This document shows, piece after piece, positions 10,130-20,453 of a DNA stretch of 64,000 nt. Numbering within the stretch: position 1 is the stretch's first letter; each line of letters begins with the position of its first letter. The notes beneath the pieces were generated by a model. That model was not told the DNA's origin. It ran no database searches and worked only from the letters and a program-made list of their open reading frames with translations. Source of the DNA: an uncultured Ruminococcus sp. Its GTDB lineage: Bacteria; Bacillota; Clostridia; Oscillospirales; Acutalibacteraceae. Location of the stretch: NCBI GenBank assembly GCA_902768825.1, contig CACXMR010000002.1, positions 49,019 to 113,018 of the forward strand. The letters are read 5' to 3'. A program made the position numbers and the translations under genes.

Positions 10130-11499
10130 TGCCTAAGGAATATCGTACTATAAGAGAGGTTGCAGGTCCTCTTATGATGATAAGTGATGTTGAGGGTGTT
10201 ACCTACAACGAGCTTGGAGAGATAGAGCTGCCAAACGGTGAAAAACGCCGCTGTCAGGTGCTTGAGGTTAACGGAACCAACGCTCTCGTACAGCTTTTTG
10301 ATTCGGCGGCGGGCATCAACCTTGCAGAGTCAAAGGTGCGCTTTCTCGGCAAATCGATGGAGCTTCCGGTATCATCGGATATGCTCTCACGAGTGTTTGA
10401 CGGTCTTGGCAATCCTATTGACGGCGGCCCCGCTATTATTCCGGAAAAGCGTCTTGACATCAACGGCACTCCCATGAACCCTGCAGCCCGTGACTATCCT
10501 CAGGAGTTCATTCAGACAGGCGTTTCAGCTATTGACGGACTTAATACCCTGGTAAGAGGTCAGAAGCTCCCGATCTTTTCAGCTTCCGGTCTGCCTCATG
10601 CCCAGCTTGCTGCTCAGATAGCACGTCAGGCGGCGGTCAGAGGTAAGGACGAGCAGTTTGCCGTTGTCTTTGCCGCAATGGGTATCACCTATGAGGAATC
10701 AGACTATTTTGTTCAGTCCTTCCGTGAGACAGGCGCTATCGACAGAACTGTAATGTTTGTAAACCTTGCAAACGACCCTGCTATCGAGCGTATCGCTACT
10801 CCGAGAATGGCACTCACTGCGGCAGAGTATCTTGCTTTTGACCTGGGAATGCACGTTCTTGTTATCATGACCGATATCACAAACTATGCGGACGCTCTCC
10901 GTGAGGTCTCCGCCGCAAGAAAAGAGGTTCCGGGCAGACGTGGATATCCCGGATATATGTACACTAACCTTGCGACTCTTTATGAACGTGCCGGCAGGCA
11001 GAAGGGTAAGACGGGATCGATCACAATGATACCCATTCTCACCATGCCTGAGGACGACAAGACCCATCCTATACCTGACCTGACCGGATATATCACCGAG
11101 GGTCAGATTATCCTTAGCCGTGAGCTTTACAGAAAGGGCATTACACCCCCGATAGATGTATTGCCGTCTCTTTCACGTCTGAAGGATAAGGGAATCGGTG
11201 TTGGCAGGACAAGAGAGGACCACGCAGCTACGATGAACCAGCTTTTCTCGGCCTATGCGAGAGGCAAGGATGCAAGAGAGCTGATGATCGTGCTTGGTGA
11301 AGCTGCCCTTACCGATATTGACAAGAAGTATGCAGAGTTTGCCGAGGCTTTTGAGAGAGAGTATGTTTCACAGGGTTACACCACCAACCGTACCATAGAG
11401 GACACTCTCGACAAGGGCTGGGAGCTGCTTCATATTCTGCCGAGATCAGAGCTTAAGAGGATCAAGGACGATATGCTTGATAAGTACTACGGCAAATAA
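10129..11499 (+). CDS. ntpB: V-type ATPase regulatory subunit B
   Basis: Non-catalytic nucleotide-binding subunit alternating with A in the head; 456 residues, normal length. It begins [18 protein letters not shown] and carries the degenerate P-loop region [14 protein letters not shown] in place of a working P-loop, the hallmark of B subunits, then [15 protein letters not shown]. The start ATG shares a base with the ntpA stop. Confidence 0.95.
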   Translation: MPKEYRTIREVAGPLMMISDVEGVTYNELGEIELPNGEKRRCQVLEVNGTNALVQLFDSAAGINLAESKVRFLGKSMELPVSSDMLSRVFDGLGNPIDGGPAIIPEKRLDINGTPMNPAARDYPQEFIQTGVSAIDGLNTLVRGQKLPIFSASGLPHAQLAAQIARQAAVRGKDEQFAVVFAAMGITYEESDYFVQSFRETGAIDRTVMFVNLANDPAIERIATPRMALTAAEYLAFDLGMHVLVIMTDITNYADALREVSAARKEVPGRRGYPGYMYTNLATLYERAGRQKGKTGSITMIPILTMPEDDKTHPIPDLTGYITEGQIILSRELYRKGITPPIDVLPSLSRLKDKGIGVGRTREDHAATMNQLFSAYARGKDARELMIVLGEAALTDIDKKYAEFAEAFEREYVSQGYTTNRTIEDTLDKGWELLHILPRSELKRIKDDMLDKYYGK

Positions 11500-11517
11500 C
11501 AGCTAAGGAGCATTGCC

Positions 11518-12177
11518 ATGGACATAATGAATGTTAACCCCACAAGAATGCAGATGACAAAGCTAAAAAGGCAGCTTGTCACTGCAAAAAGGGGACATAA
11601 GATGCTCAAGGACAAGCGTGACGAGCTTATGCGTCAGTTTATAGAGCTTGTGCAGGAAAACAAGCGTCTTCGTGAGAAGGTAGAGAAGGAGCTGGAAATC
11701 TGCAGCGGGCACTTTGTAAATGCCAGCGCCGTAATGAGCAAAAAATCTCTGGATTCTTCACTTCTTGCGTCAAAGCAGCAGACCGGTGTTGATGTAAGCT
11801 CAAAGAATATTATGAGCGTTGACGTGCCTGTATTTTCGGCTGTAAGCGAAAGCCCGGAAAAGGGAGATATCTATCCCTACGGCTTTGCGTTTACATCATT
11901 TGAGCTTGATGATGCAGTGAGCTCTCTTAACGAGCTGATGCCGGATCTTATCAAGCTGGCAGAAATCGAAAAAAGCTGCGAGCTTATGGCAGCCGAGATA
12001 GAGCGCACACGCCGGCGTGTAAACTCCCTTGAACACGTTATGATCCCAAGATATGAAGCCACGATAAAATACATAGCGATGAAGCTGGAGGAAAACGACC
12101 GCAGCAGCCGCACACGACTGATGAAGGTCAAGGATATGCTCCTTGAAAAGGCTCATCATTATTCAGAGAAGAAATAA
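11518..12177 (+). CDS. ntpD: V-type ATPase subunit D (central rotor shaft)
   Basis: A 219-residue protein with long N- and C-terminal helices that would pair as the coiled-coil shaft inside A3B3. It begins MDIMNVNPTRMQMTKLKRQL, close to the NVNPTRMxLxxLKxRL opening of the family. AAGGAG lies 9 bases before the ATG at 11518. It is the last gene of the operon and is followed within 5 bases by a terminator. Confidence 0.93.
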   Translation: MDIMNVNPTRMQMTKLKRQLVTAKRGHKMLKDKRDELMRQFIELVQENKRLREKVEKELEICSGHFVNASAVMSKKSLDSSLLASKQQTGVDVSSKNIMSVDVPVFSAVSESPEKGDIYPYGFAFTSFELDDAVSSLNELMPDLIKLAEIEKSCELMAAEIERTRRRVNSLEHVMIPRYEATIKYIAMKLEENDRSSRTRLMKVKDMLLEKAHHYSEKK

Positions 12178-12180
12178 ATC

Positions 12181-12216
12181 AAAAAGCACGGTACCCGAGG
12201 GTATCGTGCTTTTGTG
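12181..12216 (+). terminator. Bidirectional terminator between the V-ATPase operon and the lipoprotein gene
   Basis: AAAAAGCACGGTACCC and GGTATCGTGCTTTT form a long stem with a 3-base loop, A-rich on the left and T-rich on the right. It lies between convergent genes and probably ends transcription from both sides. Confidence 0.85.
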
Positions 12217-12246
12217 CGTCTTTGACTGTATTTAGCTTTGAGATCA

Positions 12247-12750
12247 TTATTTGTAGCCGAGAATTGCCAATGTGGTGGAGCTTGTCAGGTGGTCATTCGC
12301 TTCTGACGGTCTTGCATCGTCCAGCTCACTGTAGATATCACCCGTTGACGGGTCGAAGACAAAGTGCTCAAGAGTAGAGAAGGAAAGGTGACCGTATGCG
12401 AGAGCGTCCTCAATAGTAAGCTTCAGGGCTGCTTCCTTTACCGTTGCGTTGGAGTCTTTGAGGCTGGGCAGTCTTGCCGGGTCCATAGTACCTGGTGACT
12501 CTGATCTGACAGTGCCTGCAATAACCTCCGCATACATGTTCTTGCAGGCGTATGAAAGATTAGCAGCGTCAGCCTTGCTGCTTGCTGAGTCTGCTTTACT
12601 AATTGTGTTGATGACCTGAGACACATCGTTAGCAAGGTTAGGACTTCCGGAGGTCGCATCCCCGCTGCCGCCTGTGCTGCATCCCGCAAGGACCGTAGCC
12701 GAGAGCACCGCTGAAATGATGATAGCTGTTAGTGACACTGTTTTTTTCAA
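12247..12750 (-). CDS. Small lipoprotein of unknown function
   Basis: A 167-residue protein with a clear lipoprotein signal: positive N-terminus (MKK), hydrophobic core and lipobox LAGC with the lipidated cysteine at position 24. After a Gly/Ser linker comes a soluble domain of about 130 residues with no motif I recognise. It has the alternating Ala/Lys helical character of a short helical bundle. It starts 22 bases after the pgeF stop, so the two are probably cotranscribed. Expected location: outer face of the membrane. Confidence 0.8.
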   Translation of the reverse strand: MKKTVSLTAIIISAVLSATVLAGCSTGGSGDATSGSPNLANDVSQVINTISKADSASSKADAANLSYACKNMYAEVIAGTVRSESPGTMDPARLPSLKDSNATVKEAALKLTIEDALAYGHLSFSTLEHFVFDPSTGDIYSELDDARPSEANDHLTSSTTLAILGYK

Positions 12751-12772
12751 TATCCTTACCTCCGAAATATTA

Positions 12773-13603
12773 TTATTTAATGCACATCATCGCAACAAGC
12801 CCGCCTCGTTTTCCTCCGCTTGCCCGGTGAGAAAACAGCAGACCGCTGTTGCATTTGGTGCAGACGTCGCTTATGGTTATGTTTATGCTCATCAGACCGG
12901 CCTCAAGCAGCATACGACGATTGGTTTCCTTCAGATCGACGATATACTTGCCGTGGCCAAGACTCTTTGTAAAATACGCAGGCTTCAGCTCCGTCAGAGA
13001 ACCAAACCGCTCAAAAACCGGCGTGTCAACCTCATAGCAGCATGAGCCTATTGCCGGCCCAACAACGGCGACAATGTCCGAGGGGTCACAGCCGTATTTC
13101 TCGGTCATAACATCTACGGTGGCTTGACTGATCTTTTCTATAGTGCCACGCCAGCCGGCATGGGCAAGAGCGATGACCTTTTTTTCGGGGTCTGCAAACA
13201 GCAGGGGAGTGCAGTCGGCATAATGAGTGACGAGAGTGACACCAGGTTCGTTGGTCACCAGAGCGTCAACGCTTGACATATCATGCTCACGATAAATGCC
13301 AATGCCGCAGTCGGCCTTGGTAACGCAGCGGACGTTTATGTTATGATCCTGGTTAGAGCTTACAAGTGTATCATAGTCAAAGCCGGCGGCTTTGCAGAAA
13401 ATCTTGTAGTTTTCTGTGACATTATCGGGGTTATCCCCACGCTTAAAGTTAAGGTTCATTGACTTATACTCACCTGTACTGACACCGCCGATACGGGTCG
13501 AAAATGCGTGATTTACAAAGCCAAGGGCAGACAGAGATGGAAAGGTGAGAAATCCCACCCCGTCAACAAAATTCAGCTCTGTATTTTTACTCTTGAAAAC
13601 CAT
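12773..13603 (-). CDS. pgeF: Multi-copper-oxidase-fold purine nucleoside phosphorylase (PgeF/YfiH/LACC1 family)
   Basis: Member of the laccase-domain family now known to cleave or deaminate purine nucleosides and linked to peptidoglycan editing. It has 276 residues from the ATG at 13603, which AGAGGT precedes by 6 bases; the in-frame start at 13891 would add 96 unrelated residues. Zinc-site segments are visible: NHAFSTRIGGVS near the N-terminus, THYADCTPLLF and ALAHAGWRGT in the middle, and SCCYEV further on. The lipoprotein gene follows closely. Confidence 0.92.
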   Translation of the reverse strand: MVFKSKNTELNFVDGVGFLTFPSLSALGFVNHAFSTRIGGVSTGEYKSMNLNFKRGDNPDNVTENYKIFCKAAGFDYDTLVSSNQDHNINVRCVTKADCGIGIYREHDMSSVDALVTNEPGVTLVTHYADCTPLLFADPEKKVIALAHAGWRGTIEKISQATVDVMTEKYGCDPSDIVAVVGPAIGSCCYEVDTPVFERFGSLTELKPAYFTKSLGHGKYIVDLKETNRRMLLEAGLMSINITISDVCTKCNSGLLFSHRASGGKRGGLVAMMCIK

Positions 13604-13627
13604 GGCACTACCTCTTAAATATAGGTA

Positions 13628-13656
13628 TTTACATATTGCAATAATGATTGTATAAT
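13628..13656 (+). promoter_or_regulatory. Promoter of the small Cys protein gene
   Basis: TTTACA, 17 bases, TATAAT, lying in the divergent gap between pgeF and the small protein gene and pointing to the right. It is 52 bases before the start codon. Confidence 0.7.
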
Positions 13657-13707
13657 TGTTGTTGGAACTCTGATCCAAATGACGTAAAAGTAAAAGGGTG
13701 AATAAAA

Positions 13708-13926
13708 ATGTTTCTGTCAAAGAAAAAGCTGTTCGGAAATAATATACCGCCGAAATGTGAATACTGCAGGTTTTCCGTAAAAAACAACAGCGGTAACCCG
13801 TCGTGTCGATTTGGTCCCGGGACTGCTGGTGACACCTGTAAGAGATACGTTTATGATCCGCTAAAGCGTGAACCGCAATCCATGCCGACACTTCCGAAAT
13901 TTACCGCCGATGATTTCAAGCTCTGA
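13708..13926 (+). CDS. Small four-cysteine protein, conserved-type hypothetical
   Basis: A 72-residue protein with a real ribosome site (AAAGGGTG) and its own promoter. It has cysteines at 17, 20, 33 and 44 in the pattern CxxC-x12-C-x10-C, followed by RYVYDPLKREP. I recall proteins of this kind, ending in YDPLKRxP, being common in Clostridia, but their role is not established. The cysteine spacing suggests a small zinc knuckle. The function is unknown. Confidence 0.8.
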   Translation: MFLSKKKLFGNNIPPKCEYCRFSVKNNSGNPSCRFGPGTAGDTCKRYVYDPLKREPQSMPTLPKFTADDFKL

Positions 13927-13966
13927 GAATGAACTCAGAGCTTGTTCTCTTCCTTGACTAAAATTA

Positions 13967-14440
13967 TTACTCTTTAAGTGCTTCCTCTGCCATTTCAAGT
14001 ACAGAAGTACAGTTCGGGCAGCGTGTAGCCTCGAGGTCGATCTCTGTCTTACAGAAGGGGCACTTCTTTGTGGTGGGTGCTGCTTCTTCTGCGGGCTTCT
14101 TGCGAGCGTTCATCAGCTTATTGATACCCTTGACAAACAGGAAGATGATCAGTGCGAGGATAAGGAAGCTGATAACCGATCCGATGAAGTTGCCAAAATT
14201 GATGGGACCTACGTTCAAGGACTGCAGAGCCCTGGAGAATTCGACCTGATTCGTCTCCGGATTAACGAGATCCATTCCCGAAGCGTTAGCAACTATCCAA
14301 GCCACGCCAGGCATGATGATGTCGTTACAGAGTGAAGTAACGATGCTGTTGAATGCACCGCCGATGATAACACCGACAGCAAGATCAAGCACGTTGCCTC
14401 TCATGACGAATTCTTTGAACTCACTCATTAATTTTCCCAT
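13967..14440 (-). CDS. mscL: Large-conductance mechanosensitive channel MscL with C-terminal zinc ribbon
   Basis: Pressure-release channel of the cell membrane that opens on osmotic downshock. The N-terminus (MGKLMSEFKEFVMRGNVLDL) and first helix (AVGVIIGGAFNSIV) are typical. The second helix is at about residues 86-104. Normal MscL ends in a short helical bundle. This 157-residue protein instead has two CPxC pairs (C127/C130 and C141/C144) forming a probable cytoplasmic zinc ribbon. The start is the ATG at 14440, 8 bases after AAAGGTG. The GTG at 14452 is part of that site. Confidence 0.95.
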   Translation of the reverse strand: MGKLMSEFKEFVMRGNVLDLAVGVIIGGAFNSIVTSLCNDIIMPGVAWIVANASGMDLVNPETNQVEFSRALQSLNVGPINFGNFIGSVISFLILALIIFLFVKGINKLMNARKKPAEEAAPTTKKCPFCKTEIDLEATRCPNCTSVLEMAEEALKE

Positions 14441-14563
14441 AATTGATTTCACCTTTCTCGAAAAAAATTATGTAATTATTATAGCACAACACTTTACTGT
14501 CGTAAAGTCCTTTTCAAAAAAAAATGTGAAATTTTGGCATTTTTTAGTCAGAAAATTTCTGAC

Positions 14564-15049
14564 TCAGTATCCCATCAGTCCCTCAATAGATTCATCATTT
14601 ATTATCCAGTCGCTGACAAAGATGTCGGTATGTTCGTTTTTGCTGTTGCGGATGATGATTTTTTCGATGCCCGCATTGATTATCATTCTTTTGCAAAGGG
14701 AGCAGGCGGATGCGTTGCGGACATATTCTCCTGTTTTTGCATCTTTGCCTACGAGGAACATGACTGATCCGATCATGTCCTCTCTTGCAGCATTGATGAT
14801 TGCGTTCTGTTCTGCGTGAACGCTCCTGCAAAGCTCATATCGCTCACCTCTCGGAACCTTGAGGTTTTCACGAACGCAATAGCCCATGTCAATGCAGTTT
14901 TTTCTACCTCTCGGTGCGCCCACATATCCTGTGGAGATTATGGCGTCGTTTTTTACGATAATCGCACCATAGTTTCTGCGCAGACAGGTTCCACGCTCAA
15001 GAACCGTCTCGGCAATATCCAGGTAATAGTTTATCTTGTCGGTACGCAT
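14564..15049 (-). CDS. dCMP deaminase family protein (ComEB-like)
   Basis: Zinc-dependent cytidine/deoxycytidylate deaminase fold, 161 residues. The catalytic HAE motif is H78-A79-E80, and the second zinc motif is C116-x2-C119 (SACSLC). The likely reaction is dCMP to dUMP, feeding dTMP synthesis. It starts 21 bases after the end of the TIR-like membrane protein gene, on the same strand and with its own AAAGGGA site, so the two may share a transcript. No competence genes are nearby, so I leave the comEB symbol out. Confidence 0.92.
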   Translation of the reverse strand: MRTDKINYYLDIAETVLERGTCLRRNYGAIIVKNDAIISTGYVGAPRGRKNCIDMGYCVRENLKVPRGERYELCRSVHAEQNAIINAAREDMIGSVMFLVGKDAKTGEYVRNASACSLCKRMIINAGIEKIIIRNSKNEHTDIFVSDWIINDESIEGLMGY

Positions 15050-15070
15050 TTTTTCATCCCTTTCATTTAT

Positions 15071-16102
15071 TCAGAGTATAAGGTTCTGGGCAAAGCATAT
15101 TCCCAAGGACAGGGCAAACATAACAATATATACTACTGTAAAAATCAGAGGTATCTTTTTTTCGTTTGACGTGAAGGATACATACTTCTTGTTGTTTAGT
15201 TTATCGCTCATTACCCGCCATTCCGAGTCATACAAAGCTACGGGCAGCTGCTGCTCAAGAAGGGTAATGACCTTCATTTTTGCGCTGTTGAGCTTTCCGT
15301 ATGAATCAAGTACATTTAGCCATGAAATATCCAGAATTATTCCGGTTATGCACATAAACAGCATAATGTATAGCTTTGCAGGTGAGCTTACAAGACTCAT
15401 AACTACGCCAAGCAGGCTCACAAGTGCACTGTTGACGGAAATATAGAAGGAGCTTATCTTTTGTCTGCGCTCCACCAGGTCTTCCGAGGATTTCTGGAAA
15501 AGCTTATATTGATCAAGAAGCTCATCCTTGTGGCTTTCCTTTTCTTCTGTTTCCATTTCCTTATACTTTTTTGAAAAGATGTCATAATACCCGTTTGCAT
15601 AGTTATCAATGCAGTTTTTGATATCCTGAAGCTCCATTTTTTCTGCCAGCAAGGTATCGTGCTGTGTAAATCTGTCCTTCCCGTTCAGATATTTAGGGAT
15701 CTTGTTGCCATCTGGATTATAAGCCACCAGTCTTTTGTTATATTTCAGGGCGGTTTTGACCTCCCACCCCATGGTATCGGCCTTTGCTTCAGAGGCTGCG
15801 CCCTCACCGATGAAAACAATGATCAACTGGGCTAATTTGATCTTTTTTGAAGCATCCTTTTTCCATCCGTTGCCGGAGCTTTTTTTCTTGCCTGCAGAGT
15901 TTTGCCCTTCATTGGAGTTGGCTTTTTTGGTTTCATTCTCCTGTTCGTCATCAGAACCGTTATCGGATTCCAATGTCAGTATTCTTGCATGACAGTTATC
16001 GTCATCGGGGGAGAGACCGCCATAAAGAAAGGGCTCGATCTCTTTTTTTACATGTTTGTGATCATTTCCTGAGTGGATAATGAATACATTTATTTTAGAC
16101 AT
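15071..16102 (-). CDS. TIR-like domain protein with C-terminal membrane helices, candidate defence effector
   Basis: A 343-residue protein. The N-terminus (SKINVFIIHSGND) has the strand-1 and following-loop pattern of TIR-like domains. Residues about 88-130 continue the fold: AQLIIVFIGEG, then MGWEVKTAL with W113-E114, then a strand. A low-complexity charged insert at about 42-85 interrupts the domain. A coiled segment precedes three predicted membrane helices (about 209-229, 233-252 and 316-337), and between the last two is the segment LDSYGKLNSAKMKVI. The arrangement resembles sensor/effector proteins in which a TIR-like module is joined to a membrane-disrupting module. The start is the ATG at 16102, 8 bases after AAAGGA. 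The ATG at 16111 overlaps that site. The domain call is moderately sure, the defence role is inference. Confidence 0.65.
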   Translation of the reverse strand: MSKINVFIIHSGNDHKHVKKEIEPFLYGGLSPDDDNCHARILTLESDNGSDDEQENETKKANSNEGQNSAGKKKSSGNGWKKDASKKIKLAQLIIVFIGEGAASEAKADTMGWEVKTALKYNKRLVAYNPDGNKIPKYLNGKDRFTQHDTLLAEKMELQDIKNCIDNYANGYYDIFSKKYKEMETEEKESHKDELLDQYKLFQKSSEDLVERRQKISSFYISVNSALVSLLGVVMSLVSSPAKLYIMLFMCITGIILDISWLNVLDSYGKLNSAKMKVITLLEQQLPVALYDSEWRVMSDKLNNKKYVSFTSNEKKIPLIFTVVYIVMFALSLGICFAQNLIL

Positions 16103-16142
16103 CCAGACCATCCTTTCACAAAATCAAGAAAATTACAGTAGT

Positions 16143-16172
16143 ATTATAATACTATCAATACATACACATCAA
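16143..16172 (-). promoter_or_regulatory. Promoter of the TIR-like gene
   Basis: On the minus strand: TTGATG, 18 bases, TATAAT. The -10 is inside the perfect 14-base palindrome AGTATTATAATACT. It gives the TIR-like gene its own transcript separate from ligA. Confidence 0.6.
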
Positions 16173-16222
16173 TAATTATATACTATTATCACTGCTATTT
16201 CAATGGTCTGACCAAAATAATG

Positions 16223-16264
16223 CGCCCTAACTGTGCCGAAAATCCATCCTTCACAGTTAAGGCG
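16223..16264 (-). terminator. Terminator-like hairpin after ligA
   Basis: Thirteen-base arms (CGCCTTAACTGTG and CACAGTTAGGGCG on the minus strand, one G-T pair) lie 5 bases after the ligA stop, followed by CATTATTTT. The T tract is imperfect. Confidence 0.65.
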
Positions 16265-16268
16265 TTGT

Positions 16269-18323
<2,055 letters not shown>

Positions 18324-19256
18324 TCATCCGGCGCCTACAGTTCTTGCAAAGCCCACGATAAGGGGCATGGTTATTACTGACAGCAGCGTAGAGAGTGTTA
18401 CAAGGTTTACCGAAAGCTTTGCGTCATTGTCAAATTTTGCCGCAAACATTGTGGTGGCAGCGGCCACCGGTGCTGAAGCTGCAATAACGCAGGTGATTAG
18501 TACCGTATCCCTTATGCCGCAGAGCATCATGCCCCCAAAGGCGAGAAGCGGCACAGCTATTAGTCTGAAGAGCACACAGATAAAGCCCTTGCCGTCCTTG
18601 AAGGCATCCCGGATTTTTGACTTGGAAAGGTAGTAGCCCACTATCATCATGGGAAGAGGCGTGTTCAGGTTAGCAAGGAAGCCTATAGGCTTTTCGATGA
18701 TCTCCGGTACGGGCAGTGATGTGAGAAATATCACAAAGCCCACAGCCATTCCGATAATGCAGGGGTTAAGAACGATCTTTTTGACCGAGAGGGATTTTTT
18801 GTCTCCGCTTGAGAGCCAGACACCGAAGGTCCACATCACAATGTTGAACACAACGATATAAACGGCCCCAAAAAACACACCGTCCGAACCGAGTATCGCC
18901 TGCTGCATGGGAAGGGACATATAACCGCAGTTTGAAAAGATCAGGGCAAAGCGGTAGACCCTGTTCCTTTCGGGGGTCTTGTCGTGGAACACCAGCATGG
19001 CTATCACGATAGAAACGATATGTATGCACAATGCAGCCGCACCGCAGGTCAGGAGCTTTCCCAGCATTGCCGGGTCAAAGGGTCTTATGAAGTTTTCGAT
19101 AATAACACAGGGGCATACGATATACAAAACGATGTCGGTGATGGATTTTGAGGTCTTGTCGTTGAGCCATCCGATCTTCCCGCACAGATAGCCTACTGCT
19201 ATCAGAATGAAAAGCTCCAGCACCTGTGTGCCCACGGTAATGAAATTATCAAACAT
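18324..19256 (-). CDS. AEC family permease (auxin efflux carrier type)
   Basis: A 310-residue integral membrane protein with about ten helices in two inverted halves. It contains the AEC-family segments GYLCGKIGWLND and GYMSLPMQQAILG. Members export or import small carboxylates such as malate; the substrate here cannot be read. The ATG at 19256 follows AGAGGG by 9 bases. It starts 29 bases after the nspC stop with no terminator between, so it may move a compound related to that pathway, but this is only positional. Confidence 0.85.
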   Translation of the reverse strand: MFDNFITVGTQVLELFILIAVGYLCGKIGWLNDKTSKSITDIVLYIVCPCVIIENFIRPFDPAMLGKLLTCGAAALCIHIVSIVIAMLVFHDKTPERNRVYRFALIFSNCGYMSLPMQQAILGSDGVFFGAVYIVVFNIVMWTFGVWLSSGDKKSLSVKKIVLNPCIIGMAVGFVIFLTSLPVPEIIEKPIGFLANLNTPLPMMIVGYYLSKSKIRDAFKDGKGFICVLFRLIAVPLLAFGGMMLCGIRDTVLITCVIAASAPVAAATTMFAAKFDNDAKLSVNLVTLSTLLSVITMPLIVGFARTVGAG

Positions 19257-19285
19257 ATCAGATAACCCTCTTTTTATTTCAATTA

Positions 19286-20425
19286 TTACAATCGGCTCTT
19301 GAAGTCCTCATATCCAAACTCCTTCAGAAGCTCTGTACTCCCGTCCTGCTTCAGAAGATAAATGGACGGCAGCGGCATTCCGTTGAAGGTGTTGTTCTTG
19401 ACCATGGAATAAATTGCCATGTCGGTAAAAATCAGCTTATCTCCCACAGAGAGAGGCTTATTAAAGGAATAATCCCCGATCACGTCCCCGGCAAGACAGG
19501 TGGGGGCGCCGAGCTTGTAGGTGAATGGCAGGACACCGGGCTTTTCTGAGCCGACTATCATCGGTCTGTAGGGCATTTCAAGCACGTCAGGCATATGACA
19601 GGCAGCGGAGGTGTCAACAATGGCTATATCAATGCCGTTTTTTGTAATATCAAGAACGGTGGTTATGAGCCAACCGGCATTAAGTGCTATTGCTTCACCC
19701 GGCTCTATATAGACCTGCACATCATACTTGTCTTTTATCCTGTTAATACATTTTATCAGCAGCTCCACGTCATAATCGGGTCTTGTAATATGGTGTCCGC
19801 CGCCGAAGTTTATCCATTTCATGTTATAGAGGTATTTTCCGAATCGCTGCTCTACAGCCTCAAGGGTCCTTTCAAGGGTATCTGCGCCCTGCTCGCACAT
19901 GGTGTGAAAGTGCAGACCGCTGATGCCCTCAAGCTCATGCTCCTCAAAATTGGACAGAGTGATGCCAAGCCTTGAGCCTGTGAAGCAGGGATTGTATATG
20001 TCAGTCTCGATCTCGGAATATTCGGGGTTAATCCTCAGTCCGAATTCTATCTCCGGATGCTCCAGGGCTTTTGTGCGGAAGTGCTTCCACTGGGAAAAGG
20101 AATTGAAGATAATATGGTCGCACAGGCCTAAAAGCTCATCAAAATCCTGATCTTTATATGCCGGCGAAAAAACGTGTACCTGTTTGTTTCCCATTTCCTC
20201 GTGACCAAGCCTTGCCTCAAAGATACCGCTGGCAGTGGTGCCTGAGATATATTCCGAGATGAGAGGGTAGAGCCTGTAGGCGGAGAAGGCCTTCTGTGCA
20301 AGCAGCACATGGCAGCCTGTCTGTTTTTCCACATAGCTGAGGGTTTCGAGATTTTTTATCAGTGCCGTCTCGTCAATGACGTAGGAGGGAGTAGGCAGTG
20401 CCTTGAGGGCGTTTTTAATATCCAT
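19286..20425 (-). CDS. nspC: Carboxynorspermidine decarboxylase
   Basis: PLP enzyme of the alanine-racemase/ornithine-decarboxylase fold that decarboxylates carboxynorspermidine or carboxyspermidine, the last step of the alternative polyamine route. It has 379 residues, the family length. It begins MDIKNALKALPTPSYVIDE. The PLP lysine is in LLAQKAF, the phosphate-binding glycines are in NFGGGHH, and the later motifs YIEPGEA and DTSAACHMPDV are present. The start is the ATG at 20425 after AGGTGAT. The partner dehydrogenase is not in the window. Confidence 0.93.
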   Translation of the reverse strand: MDIKNALKALPTPSYVIDETALIKNLETLSYVEKQTGCHVLLAQKAFSAYRLYPLISEYISGTTASGIFEARLGHEEMGNKQVHVFSPAYKDQDFDELLGLCDHIIFNSFSQWKHFRTKALEHPEIEFGLRINPEYSEIETDIYNPCFTGSRLGITLSNFEEHELEGISGLHFHTMCEQGADTLERTLEAVEQRFGKYLYNMKWINFGGGHHITRPDYDVELLIKCINRIKDKYDVQVYIEPGEAIALNAGWLITTVLDITKNGIDIAIVDTSAACHMPDVLEMPYRPMIVGSEKPGVLPFTYKLGAPTCLAGDVIGDYSFNKPLSVGDKLIFTDMAIYSMVKNNTFNGMPLPSIYLLKQDGSTELLKEFGYEDFKSRL

Positions 20426-20453
20426 TTTATCACCTGTACGATCCGTTGTTATT

